From NCBI GenBank assembly GCA_039105265.1, contig JAPFFF010000004.1, positions 3,658,001-3,722,000 on the forward strand: a stretch of DNA of 64,000 bases, written 5' to 3'. Position 1 is the stretch's first letter. Every line of letters starts with the position of its first letter. The DNA is from Tritrichomonas musculus (taxonomy: Eukaryota; Parabasalia; Tritrichomonadida; Tritrichomonadidae). The position numbers and the translations under genes are program-made. Shown here piece by piece: positions 49,152 to 58,699 of this stretch. Under the pieces are notes generated by a model, which searched no databases, was not told the origin of the DNA, and was given only the letters and a program-made list of their open reading frames with translations.

Positions 49152-52100
49152 TTAATAAAATCGTTCCCAATTATAATTGAGCCTAGTGGGCTGTCTACCA
49201 CTGAACAAGTAATTTTGTATCTGGTTTATCCATTCCTTAAATTCCTCTCTATTTCTAGGTTGTTCGAAATCATCGTCAATATCCAAATCATATCGATCAA
49301 CGAGATGGTCGAAGGCAGTCTTTCCCTCGAAGTCCTTGATGCTAATATCGATGTCCTCATTCTCCAGAAGGATCGGAATCGAGTCAGCCTGGAACAAGCA
49401 GGCGTACATAAGGGGCGTCATGCCATTCAGCTCGTTCCGCTGGTTGATGTCCACGCCTTTCATTCTCTGCAGCGAATAAGCAGCCAAAGGCGAAATGAAG
49501 GTCGAATAGGTGAAAGCATTGTTGCCATATTTGTCAACTTTGGCGGGATTGAGACGGTCTTGGTAGTTCAGCAGGCTGTCGAAGACATTCTGAGATTGGA
49601 GAAAAAGCTTCAGAATGTCGCCGCTGCCGAAAATATTCGCTTTCGTGCGCTGCTCAATGTAGATGTTGTGGTACTGCGAGAATGGAATCATAACTGGGCC
49701 AACAGACTTCAACGAAAGATCATCGTTGATCAAATCATCTTCGTTGTCAGCGTCAGCTTTGCTCCCTGCGTCGTTCTCGTCTTCGCTGGCATGCTCAACG
49801 TCGCTTTTATTTGCATCACTAGTGTTCTCATTGTGATCCGAATTCTCACTTCTCCTCCTGTTTTTATTATCATTTTCATTTTCTTCATCATTGTTTGCAT
49901 TTACATCATTGTTGTTGCTTTCACTCTCATTATTCTTTTCATTTTCATTTTCATTGTTGTTATTTTCATTTTTATTATTCTTTTCTTTTTCATTACTATT
50001 ATTGTTGTCATTTTCATTATTATTGTTGTTGTTTTCATTCTCATTTTCATTGCTGTTGCTTTCATTTTTATTATTCTTTTCTTTTTCATTACTATTATTG
50101 TTGTCATTTTCATTACTATTATTATTATTATTATTTTCATTGTTGTTGTTGTTTTCATTTTCGTTTTCATTGCCTTGGATTTGGTCTTCATCATCGTCTA
50201 CTCGGAATCTGATTGCGCCGAAGTTGACTGGCTGGTTCTGCGCATTTGGGTTTCCGCACTTTGCGTCGACCAAGATCTCGCTGTTTGAGTTTCGCATTTC
50301 CAAGTTCCAGAACAGTGCTCCATCGATGTCACTTTTTTCGTAGTCGAAGTTCGGATTCGTTAATATGAGAGGAGTTATTGTGTTTGAGCACGACAATATT
50401 GAAGCGTTCAGCATTGTCAAGCCCGACTCAGGATCGGCCAAATTCACGTTTCCATTCACCAAGTTTAATGCTTGATTGAAGATGTTTAAAACGTCGTTCG
50501 AAACGGAGTAAAACAAAGTCTTAATGATGTTACATTTTGTGACGTCGAAGGAGTTATGATTGATGATTGGATCGATGAAGTTTTCATTTTCAACCGAGTA
50601 AAAAGCAGCAAAAGAAAGGATGTCGTCTTTCCAATTTCTTTTCATTATCACTTGATGAATGTTGGTGTCGATGAAAGGGTAGCTTTTGATGGACTGATTC
50701 ACATCAATTGTCGGTATTCTCAGCAAGGTGTTGAAGATGCTAACAGAGCGTGATTGCATCGCTATCACCAAGGCTTCTCCAAGCTGTTCTTGCTTGATTT
50801 GCTGATTAAAATATGGCGAGTTGATGATCCTCCGAATGACTGATGACGAACGATGCATGTTTTGGTTTATATCAATCTTCGATTGCGATGGAATGATGCT
50901 CTTCGTCAGACATGATTCCCCATATTTGTTCTCAATTGAAAGATCAATGCGACGATCATTACACAGAACTTCAACAACGCGCTCGTTGTCATACATCGCA
51001 GCAATCAAAAGTGCCGTGCTCTCATCTCTGACATTACGCGCATTGACATCAATGCCATCCAAACCAAGAAGAAACTGCAACAACGAAAGATTATTCGTTT
51101 CAGCAGCGACCATCAAAGGAGTCTTATCATTAAACAAAAAGTTCCAATCCAACTCAAACTCAACAACAACGCCATCATCACTACTATTATCATTATAATT
51201 GTTATTGTTATTGCTATAATTGTTATCATTATTGTTGTTATTATCATTGTTAATGTTGTTATCATTATTATTGTTGTTATCATTGTTATTGCTATTGCCA
51301 TTATTATTATTATTATTATTGTTGTTGTTGTTGTTGTTGTTGTTATCTTTGCTTTTGCTTTTGTTTTTGTTTTTGTTGTTTTTGTCAGTTTGGTTGTTTT
51401 GACTTTTATTAAATATGGAGAGAAGAAAGTGACAGATGTCTAGGTTGTCGGCTGCGCTGATGCTGTGGCTTGCTGCGGCTGTCACGCGTGGATTAAAGAC
51501 GGCGAAGAAATCCTCATCGCCGCTGATTTGGTCGTTGTTCTTTTTCTGAACCTGATTCATGTTTAAAGTTGAAAAGAAGGCAGGCACGAGCGCGTTAAAC
51601 TGCCACTTTTCAAGTCTTTCCATGAACTTATCAATGAGGATCCGAATGACGTCAAGACGCTGATGCAAAGCAGCACAGATGATTGCAGTGTTACCGTCTT
51701 TATCACGGATATTCGGGTCAATTACATCAGCGTAATTATTCAAGATCAGCTGAATAATTTCCAATGATGACACCGAAGCAGCGACGTTTAAACAAGAACC
51801 TTCATTTGAGCTTGAATTCAAAAATTCAGAGCTGTGATTCAATTCCAAAATCTTCATGACAACTTCGATTGAATTCGACTTGATTGACAGAATAAGAAGA
51901 CTCAATGTTGGCTTCACTGACATGTTATTTAAAAGCGCTTTGCACGTCAAACTTTGACTGTGTAAAAGTGCCACTTTGAACGCATTGTCAATGAAGTGCG
52001 TCGACAAATGAGGGACGTTTTCAATGAGATATTCAATGACTTCATAATGGCCATATCGTGCTGCATTTTGAATGGCCTTTTTAACCGTTTTTTGGCTCAT

Positions 52101-55100
52101 AAAAAGTTCGCCTTCTTTCTTATAAATGGCGTTTTCAATGTCAATTATCCGACCTTGATCGGACGTTTTCTTTGGCACTTTTTGGCTCAGAAATGAAATT
52201 GTGAGAAAACAACAGTTGATGATCGAAAGACTGCCGTAAAGAGAGGCCTGAGCGAGACACTCCTCGACTTTATCGCTGCTGATCAACTCGGTGAAGTTGT
52301 TGACAATCCACGCGAAAAAGTGCTCGTCGTTGTAGATCGTGGAGTCAAGAAGGGCCGACGAGACAATGTCCTTGTCAATCAGAGACGCAACACTGAATCC
52401 ATTGCCTGACTTCGCTGCGTACTTATCGAGCTTCGAAATGAGACTCTCAATGAAAGCGATGTTCTTGCTGTTGCTGCTCCTCACGGCATTCAAAATCCAC
52501 TCTTTCAAAATCATCCTATTCAATTCAAAACTCTTTCTAATCAGAATCTCACCATCCTCATAATTATCATTCAAATTATTGTTGTTGTTTAGATTGCCAT
52601 TATTATTATCATTCAAAATGTTGTTATTATTCAAATTGTTGTTATTTAAATTGTCATTATTATTATCATTCAAATTATCATTATCATTCAAAATGTTGTT
52701 GCTGTTGTTGTTTAGATTGCCATTATCATTATCATTCAAATTGTTGTTGCTGTTGTTGTTTAGATTGCCATTATCATTATCATTCAAAATGTTGTTATTT
52801 AAATTGTCATTATTATTATCATTCAAATTATCATTATCATTCAAATTGTTGTTGCTGTTGTTGTTTAGATTTTCATTTTGGTTGTCGGCTTCGCTGGTCT
52901 CTTTTTGGCTTGTGATTTCTTTTGCGTTTTCGTCTGCTTCAATTCCGAGGAGGAGCATGTCGAATATGAAGAGAGCGAAGTCAAAGTTTCCTTTGTAGAT
53001 TGCGCACGACATAGCGAATATGAAGTCGTTCAACGATATCTTTTTGAAGTATTCACTGAGCTTCATTATGACTTTTATAGATCCGAAGGCTCCTGCCTCA
53101 GAGTAAACGGTTTTTCCAGTCAATTTCAAGTAGCAACCGTACAAGTTGTAAGACGGGCCGAATCTCAAGAACTGAACATTTTCGATCACGCTATAATCGA
53201 CCATAGTTTCACCGTAGAGTGACACTATGACATTAATAATTTCAGAGAAACCGTTTGAACCAGCTTTTTGAATAATCATTTTGAGAAGGCTGTCATAATG
53301 CTTGAAGTCGGAATGAATGAACAAGCCTGAATCGATGATCAACATGAAAGTTCTCAAGTTATTATAACAAACGCAAGTTAAAGAACACAAAGCCAATGTC
53401 AAGAATTTTCCTTCATTCAAAAACTTGTACATCAACCATTCAAAAACTTCGTCACGATGATAAATAATTGACGACAAAAGAACGGTTTCTAGTTGGACCA
53501 GGATTTGGAAGTGGAAATTGAACATTTTTCTCATCACTGAAGGCAAAATGTTCGTTGCTTGATAACTTCCGTAAGGAATGAAAAACATGCCAACTTGCTG
53601 GGCAAAGTTTTCCATATCGTTGTTGTCATTATTGTTGTTGTCGTGAAGAATGCTGTTGCCGAGTTCGTTGTCAACAATTCGAATGATTTCACTCGATCCG
53701 CCAATAATTGCGTTGTTGTATGTCGAATTTCGAAGAGTGGCTCCATTTAGCATCATATACTTAAAGCACCGGACTGATCCATGCCGGGCCGCATAGTCTA
53801 TCAGCGTTATCTCTTCAATGTTCTCAAAGAGACACATTTTTAGCTTAGTCGAAAAATTGAATGCTATTTCGGCCGACATCGATTGTAGCTTGTCGGCATC
53901 GTCATTCACAATTACAAGTGCAAATGGATCCGGATTGGTCATCAGAGCCCTGTTCTTCTTGAAAAGTGACCAGTTGTCACGTCGCATTTCAATGATATCT
54001 AATTTGATTATGGAGAAAAATTGTCCGTAAACACAATTTAAATCCCAAAAATGAATCAGATCAAAAATTATTGGACACTCTTCTTCTACTTCTGGTAAAA
54101 ACCAAATTAATGAATATGTGGGGAAATGCTTGAAATCTCTTTCTTCAATCTTTTTGTTGTTAAGATTCGCTATTTTACCAACATCTTTGAATATTTGTCT
54201 TACTAATTCTTTTTTACTTATCAATTTTTCATTCTCATATAATTCATATATTAAAGGACAAATTAAAAGTGAATCCATACTCAATGAAAGTGTATACTTG
54301 AATAGAAATTGCATGAAAAAGTTGTCCTCATTCAAAATTGTCAATTTTTCGTTTTGGGTTAATTGACGAATTAAAGTTGCATATTGACGTCGCGATTTGG
54401 GACGATACATGGATGCATTACATAAGTTGGAGATAAACTCTTTGATGTTCTCTTTGGTTGAAAACCAAATAGAGCTTAACAATTCTGTCATTGAGTCTTG
54501 ATAATTGCTTTCATCTAGATTAAATAAAAGATCTTGCAAATCAATTAAAATATTAACTTTATCTTCTTCTTTATCATATAAAATTTGTCCTTCTTCGAAC
54601 TTTCTCTTAAGATTATTGACAATCTTTATTATTGGTTCAACTTTCATGATTTCTGCAGCTTGTAAGATAGTATCAATATTGTTTGCCGTCATTGACATAC
54701 TCTTTCCAAGAAAGAAATTTGAGATTGGAGCTAATTCATCATTATCATCATTAATATCAAATTGGTATTTTCTAAGATATGGATTCTTTTGAAATTCATT
54801 ATAAATAACATCTGATAATGTCAAAATAATTGGATTGAATAAACGTTCATGTTCTTTAAATTTCAGAGAAAACGTGGCTGCAGTGTTATTAAGAAAATCT
54901 ATAATAGAATATATTGATATTTCAATTTCTGAAATACTACCTGAAATAGATGCCCCATTGTCGTAATAATCCCTTGTATGACTAACAATTAAATGCGATG
55001 GAAGTGTAACGGACAAAACTCTTGATAAAATAGATAAGCACTTTTGCTCTTTTCGCATATCAAACTTATTTTTTTCACCATTAATTACTTCAAAAAATTT

Positions 55101-55409
55101 TTGCAATACTTCATCTTCTAAAATGCCGTTATCCGCTAAATCATTATCTGAAAAATATGAATCTAAAACTATTTCTCTAACATTATTATCATTACCAATT
55201 AAATTTGCAATAAAAGGCGATAAATCGGAAATTATTAATTTGTTTGTCTTATATTTTTTCCCACGAATAATAATTGTTAAATCTTTTGGAGCTCTTTGAA
55301 AAGCAAGTCGCATTTCTTCTGATTTTATTATAGCGTATGATGACTCATAATATCCACCGTATTGATTTTCTTCAAATGTATCAATAATAAATAGAGACTT
55401 CCTTGCCAT
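49152..55409 (-). CDS. Giant BTB-like/ankyrin-repeat protein with Asn-rich tracts
   Basis: 2,085 residues. An N-terminal BTB-like domain (about 38-110, KDLTIIIRGKKYKTNKLIIS) aligns with the BTB-like domain of the 500-residue protein at 34,297. Helical segments follow. Several ankyrin-like repeats begin near 540 (LIDYAARHGSVRCFKYMMLNG). Clear ones lie at about 1,125-1,270 (AARYGHYEVIEYLIEN), 1,425-1,510 (KTPLMVAAETNNLSLLQFLL) and 1,985-2,040 (MTPLMYACLFQADSIPILLE). Three low-complexity tracts of N/D, N and N/E occur at about 846-948, 1,336-1,406 and 1,745-1,850. The family is greatly expanded in trichomonads and thought to mediate protein binding. The N-terminal 470 codons are visibly more AT-rich than the rest. 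Confidence 0.88.
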   Translation of the reverse strand: MARKSLFIIDTFEENQYGGYYESSYAIIKSEEMRLAFQRAPKDLTIIIRGKKYKTNKLIISDLSPFIANLIGNDNNVREIVLDSYFSDNDLADNGILEDEVLQKFFEVINGEKNKFDMRKEQKCLSILSRVLSVTLPSHLIVSHTRDYYDNGASISGSISEIEISIYSIIDFLNNTAATFSLKFKEHERLFNPIILTLSDVIYNEFQKNPYLRKYQFDINDDNDELAPISNFFLGKSMSMTANNIDTILQAAEIMKVEPIIKIVNNLKRKFEEGQILYDKEEDKVNILIDLQDLLFNLDESNYQDSMTELLSSIWFSTKENIKEFISNLCNASMYRPKSRRQYATLIRQLTQNEKLTILNEDNFFMQFLFKYTLSLSMDSLLICPLIYELYENEKLISKKELVRQIFKDVGKIANLNNKKIEERDFKHFPTYSLIWFLPEVEEECPIIFDLIHFWDLNCVYGQFFSIIKLDIIEMRRDNWSLFKKNRALMTNPDPFALVIVNDDADKLQSMSAEIAFNFSTKLKMCLFENIEEITLIDYAARHGSVRCFKYMMLNGATLRNSTYNNAIIGGSSEIIRIVDNELGNSILHDNNNNDNNDMENFAQQVGMFFIPYGSYQATNILPSVMRKMFNFHFQILVQLETVLLSSIIYHRDEVFEWLMYKFLNEGKFLTLALCSLTCVCYNNLRTFMLIIDSGLFIHSDFKHYDSLLKMIIQKAGSNGFSEIINVIVSLYGETMVDYSVIENVQFLRFGPSYNLYGCYLKLTGKTVYSEAGAFGSIKVIMKLSEYFKKISLNDFIFAMSCAIYKGNFDFALFIFDMLLLGIEADENAKEITSQKETSEADNQNENLNNNSNNNLNDNDNLNDNNNDNLNNNILNDNDNGNLNNNSNNNLNDNDNGNLNNNSNNILNDNDNLNDNNNDNLNNNNLNNNNILNDNNNGNLNNNNNLNDNYEDGEILIRKSFELNRMILKEWILNAVRSSNSKNIAFIESLISKLDKYAAKSGNGFSVASLIDKDIVSSALLDSTIYNDEHFFAWIVNNFTELISSDKVEECLAQASLYGSLSIINCCFLTISFLSQKVPKKTSDQGRIIDIENAIYKKEGELFMSQKTVKKAIQNAARYGHYEVIEYLIENVPHLSTHFIDNAFKVALLHSQSLTCKALLNNMSVKPTLSLLILSIKSNSIEVVMKILELNHSSEFLNSSSNEGSCLNVAASVSSLEIIQLILNNYADVIDPNIRDKDGNTAIICAALHQRLDVIRILIDKFMERLEKWQFNALVPAFFSTLNMNQVQKKNNDQISGDEDFFAVFNPRVTAAASHSISAADNLDICHFLLSIFNKSQNNQTDKNNKNKNKSKSKDNNNNNNNNNNNNNNNGNSNNNDNNNNNDNNINNDNNNNNDNNYSNNNNNYNDNSSDDGVVVEFELDWNFLFNDKTPLMVAAETNNLSLLQFLLGLDGIDVNARNVRDESTALLIAAMYDNERVVEVLCNDRRIDLSIENKYGESCLTKSIIPSQSKIDINQNMHRSSSVIRRIINSPYFNQQIKQEQLGEALVIAMQSRSVSIFNTLLRIPTIDVNQSIKSYPFIDTNIHQVIMKRNWKDDILSFAAFYSVENENFIDPIINHNSFDVTKCNIIKTLFYSVSNDVLNIFNQALNLVNGNVNLADPESGLTMLNASILSCSNTITPLILTNPNFDYEKSDIDGALFWNLEMRNSNSEILVDAKCGNPNAQNQPVNFGAIRFRVDDDEDQIQGNENENENNNNNENNNNNNSNENDNNNSNEKEKNNKNESNSNENENENNNNNNENDNNNSNEKEKNNKNENNNNENENEKNNESESNNNDVNANNDEENENDNKNRRRSENSDHNENTSDANKSDVEHASEDENDAGSKADADNEDDLINDDLSLKSVGPVMIPFSQYHNIYIEQRTKANIFGSGDILKLFLQSQNVFDSLLNYQDRLNPAKVDKYGNNAFTYSTFISPLAAYSLQRMKGVDINQRNELNGMTPLMYACLFQADSIPILLENEDIDISIKDFEGKTAFDHLVDRYDLDIDDDFEQPRNREEFKEWINQIQNYLFSGRQPTRLNYNWERFY
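49860..50175 (-). repeat. Coding microsatellite: Asn/Glu tract
   Basis: Trinucleotide-based repeats (AAT/AAC/GAA on the coding strand) inside the ankyrin gene, with repeated NNENDNNNSNEKEKNNKNE blocks. Confidence 0.8.
51190..51400 (-). repeat. Coding microsatellite: Asn/Asp tract
   Basis: AAC/AAT/GAT repeats encode long Asn runs with scattered Asp, Ser and Tyr. They separate two groups of ankyrin-like repeats. Confidence 0.8.
52565..52870 (-). repeat. Coding minisatellite: N/D/L repeats
   Basis: Units such as NNNLNDNDNGNLNNNSNN alternate with NILNDNDNLNDN in an irregular higher-order pattern. Several 40-60 bp blocks are near-identical, indicating recent slippage or unequal exchange. Confidence 0.8.
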
Positions 55410-55698
55410 TATTTAGGAGACCAAAAATGAATACAAAAAATAAAAAGCTCAAAATCTTTATAAAAAAACTTATAATTTTATATAAATAGTACATAAAAGA
55501 TGAAACCTTTTTGTTAAAAAAAAAAAAAAAAGTTTCCTTATATAACTATTTTTCTTCTTTGATATATTAATTTGATTTTGATAATTGTTGATATAAAGAA
55601 AAAGAAAATTACATACATACATATATGATGTATTTATTATACAATCTTTAAAGTTGGTTTAAAACACATAATGATATGGATTAATCTTATAGAACATT
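55410..55698. other. Spacer between two minus-strand genes
   Basis: AT-rich with an A-run at about 55,518-55,531 and a CATACATACATA tract at about 55,612. No gene. Confidence 0.4.
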
Positions 55699-57126
55699 TT
55701 AAGCTTTCTTGCGATTTGCACTCCTTTTCTTTGCACCCTTTCGGGAAGTCTTACTCGTACTTTTTTGAGAAGTCTTGCTTACACTTCTTGGTGATCCATT
55801 TTGCCGTTTTTGAGTTTTTGACTTCGAAACATTATTAATATCTTCATCATAATCAGCAATGCGTTTTTGCATTTTCTTAGTAGTCACACTTCTGGGGCGA
55901 TTCGACTTTTTTGGCTTTACATCTTCTTCTATTTCTTCGTCAAGAATCTTTTTTAACGCTTGCGGTTTAGGTGAAAGCGCTCTTCTTTTGCCCTTACTAG
56001 GCTTTTCTCTTGGGACTTGCCTATAGTGATCACCTTCGTTATCATAGTTATCATCACTATCAGCATTAAAGGCTCTTCGATTTGTTGATTTACGGGTTCT
56101 AACCGTGTCTCTTGTTGTTTGTGGCATTCTTTTCATCTTTTTTGGCATTTCGTTTCGCCTACCTTTATAATCTTTTTCATCATAATCAGAATAATCTTCG
56201 TCATCATTAACGCGAGAAGTCTTGCTTCTAGCATTTCTTTTATGCTTTGTTTTACGCACTGGATTTTTTTCTCGAATTATTTCAACATCACGTTCTGTTG
56301 CTCTTGAAGTATCTTTGGATTTGGATTTTTTTTTTGGAGGCTCATCATTTTCATCTTGATCGATTTGATCTTGACTTCCTCCTTCTTTTATTAATTTGAG
56401 CTCCTGCTTATATTTGCGTTTAGCTTTTTCTTCTTGCTTTTCTTTTTCCATCAATTTGATAAGCAGGTTATTTCTTTCAGCTTCTAAAGAATTCAACTTT
56501 TCTTGAAAATCTTCATCTTTCAAAACGCGAAAATTTTCTAACCGTGTATTTAATTGAACGATTTTTTCTTTCACTGAATAACTTACTGAATTGTTGACAA
56601 CACTTGATAATGTTCGATATTCATTTTCTACCATTGTCAATTCATTTTTTTGTTGTGCACAAAGCGCCATGTTATTGAGAACATCAGCTTTAATCAGATC
56701 TTTATGATTTATTGTTGTTTCAAGTATATTGTCGCATTTGTCGAATTTTTCTTTCATTTCTTTTTTTGTCATATTTATTTTATATCTTTTATTTTGCTTA
56801 TCATTAAAGAATTCTTTAATTTCAGCAACTCGGCGAAGTAAAGTTGCACGTTCATGAAGGATTTTCCCCATTTGACCGAGAAGCAACTGAACTTGCTCAC
56901 TTCCTTGATCAACTTGGCGTTGTTGATTTGCAAGCTTTTCTTTCATTGGCTTCATTAGTTGAATAAAATCTTTTCTTAAGTACGGTAGATCATTGTATTT
57001 TCTTTTAGGTGGTTCAAATTCTTTTGCATTTTCAATTGTTGATGATTCATCTAAATCGACTATTTCAAGAGACATGAAAACTTTTGAAGATTGATGATGA
57101 GAAATAAATTGTGAATGTCTTTTCAA
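55699..57126 (-). CDS. Lys/Arg-rich coiled-coil protein, probably nuclear
   Basis: 475 residues. Residues about 50-255 form coiled coil (LANQQRQVDQGSEQVQLLLG; KLNSLEAERNNLLIKLMEKE). The C-terminal 210 residues are strongly basic and acidic by turns. They contain several nuclear-localisation-like clusters (PPKKKSKS, KTKHKRNARSK, KPSKGKRRALS, ending KGAKKRSANRKKA), SPR/SPK motifs, and patches DDEDYSDYDEKD. The composition resembles chromatin-associated or basal-body linker proteins. No domain is recognised. The true start may be Met18 (MSLEIVDLDES, 57,075). Confidence 0.78.
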   Translation of the reverse strand: MKRHSQFISHHQSSKVFMSLEIVDLDESSTIENAKEFEPPKRKYNDLPYLRKDFIQLMKPMKEKLANQQRQVDQGSEQVQLLLGQMGKILHERATLLRRVAEIKEFFNDKQNKRYKINMTKKEMKEKFDKCDNILETTINHKDLIKADVLNNMALCAQQKNELTMVENEYRTLSSVVNNSVSYSVKEKIVQLNTRLENFRVLKDEDFQEKLNSLEAERNNLLIKLMEKEKQEEKAKRKYKQELKLIKEGGSQDQIDQDENDEPPKKKSKSKDTSRATERDVEIIREKNPVRKTKHKRNARSKTSRVNDDEDYSDYDEKDYKGRRNEMPKKMKRMPQTTRDTVRTRKSTNRRAFNADSDDNYDNEGDHYRQVPREKPSKGKRRALSPKPQALKKILDEEIEEDVKPKKSNRPRSVTTKKMQKRIADYDEDINNVSKSKTQKRQNGSPRSVSKTSQKSTSKTSRKGAKKRSANRKKA

Positions 57127-57517
57127 TTTTAACGTGCATTTTTTTATAATTCTCAGAAAAAAATTAACGGCTTTTTTTAGTTAATTGAAAATAAAAAATA
57201 CAAGATTTTGTCAAATTCTTTATAGCATTAATTTAATTAAAAAATAAATATGTCAAGAATATAAATAATTATAAATATTTATTATAAATATATGCTAAAT
57301 AATTAATAGGTTCCATAAAAAAGAGCAAATTAAAGAAATTAAAAATTTGATAGCTGAATGGAACTTTTTAAATGATTCTTTTTTGAGAAGAAACAATTTT
57401 TCTTTGTCAAAATTTTTAAATGTTGATCAAACTCTAAGTCAAATTTTAGAAAAATAAAAAATTGAATGCGCCAAACGGAAATAAAATTTTAAACTTTTTG
57501 ATAATTTTTTACGATTT
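57127..57517. other. Divergent promoter region
   Basis: AT-rich, non-coding, with TTTTAAACTTTTTGATAATTTTTTACG just before the next gene. Confidence 0.45.
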
Positions 57518-57565
57518 TTGTATATCAACATCCTTAGAATTGAAATATTTCACATCATTCTATTT

Positions 57566-58249
57566 ATGAATATTTATTACGATTTTACGGCAGGAAGAGG
57601 AAATTATGATGATGATGATAACAATCATGAGCTCGAATTGTTTTGCAAAAATTACGACATTTTATTAAAATCAAAATCGAACTCAAGAATAAAAAGAAAA
57701 AGTTCAAATAAAAACGTAACTCCAATGGAATGGAAGCCAACATCTCCCAAAAAGAATGGACAATCAAGTGCAAATATACCAATTCGACCATACCACTCTC
57801 AAAATACTTCTCCATACAAAAATTCAAGTCCAAAGAGCAGGAATAATCGCAATAAAGGAACTAGAAATATGAATGCATATAAAAAAGAGATTGATGGCAA
57901 TAAAAATCAAAAAGAATTCATAATTGGCTCAAAATTTTCTAGTCAAACCAAATTAGAAGATGTTGAATTACATTCTTCATTTTCTGTGCCATCACAAATT
58001 TCTAAGCTTTGTATATGTACTCAGTCAACAGTTGATCTTGCTCCGTCGTCACTCGTTTTCTTTACTCCTGTTAGGATTTCCGGTAAAAATGCATTAATTA
58101 TTGCTCTTAAGCACGACATGTATTTGAAAAAGAAGAATTATAATAAAACATTCAATACGATGTCTTCAAAATCATTATTTAGCCAAAAAATCATTACAAG
58201 CTCATCAGTTTTCGAATTGCGTCCATATAATGATACATCTTCTCTGTAA
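57566..58249 (+). CDS. Small basic protein of unknown function
   Basis: 227 residues from Met17 (57,566, MNIYYDFTAGRGNYDDDDNN). The upstream Met at 57,518 adds a hydrophobic, AT-rich leader that I regard as 5' leader, although a signal anchor cannot be excluded. The protein has an acidic N-terminus, then a Ser/Asn/Lys/Pro-rich basic region (SRIKRKSSNKNVTPMEWKPT, SPKSRNNRNKGTRN). A more ordered C-terminal part contains CICTQSTVDLAPSSLVFFTP. No family recognised. Confidence 0.6.
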   Translation: MNIYYDFTAGRGNYDDDDNNHELELFCKNYDILLKSKSNSRIKRKSSNKNVTPMEWKPTSPKKNGQSSANIPIRPYHSQNTSPYKNSSPKSRNNRNKGTRNMNAYKKEIDGNKNQKEFIIGSKFSSQTKLEDVELHSSFSVPSQISKLCICTQSTVDLAPSSLVFFTPVRISGKNALIIALKHDMYLKKKNYNKTFNTMSSKSLFSQKIITSSSVFELRPYNDTSSL

Positions 58250-58699
58250 ATTGAAAATATATGCGTTATAATTCAGATTATTTTTATCATTAAAATTCTT
58301 AATTGAATTTTTCATGTATAACTTATCATTAAAAGTTTTATCGATTACAATCTTCTTGTTTATTATTTATTTTATTGAATTTCATCACTAAAAAAAATAA
58401 ATATTTTGGAAAATTCTAGAAACCAAAAAAAAAAAAATATGAATTTTCTTAAACATTTTTATCATAATGATCGTAAAATCATTCCAAATCAATGAAACAA
58501 AAGATTTAAAATGGTATATCAGATATTGAATATATATTGAGATAATTATTTTTTGCTTCTACATATTTCTCTTGATCAATATAATTGGTTTAATGAATGA
58601 TAAAACTTTGGTCGTTTTTAAATTGCATTGAATTTGAACTTTGTATTATGAAAATTTATTGATAGATAATTCTATTATTATACAAAAAGTTAAAATAAA
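58250..58699. other. Intergenic spacer upstream of the kinase gene
   Basis: Very AT-rich. Its last bases are ACAAAAAGTTAAAATAAA directly before the ATG, a good example of the AAAAAGTT word. No gene. Confidence 0.45.

Noticed and set aside
49215-52998. Several long plus-strand frames of poly-Leu/Phe/Ile type, up to 357 codons
   Set aside because: They are antisense shadows of Asn-rich tracts of the ankyrin gene.
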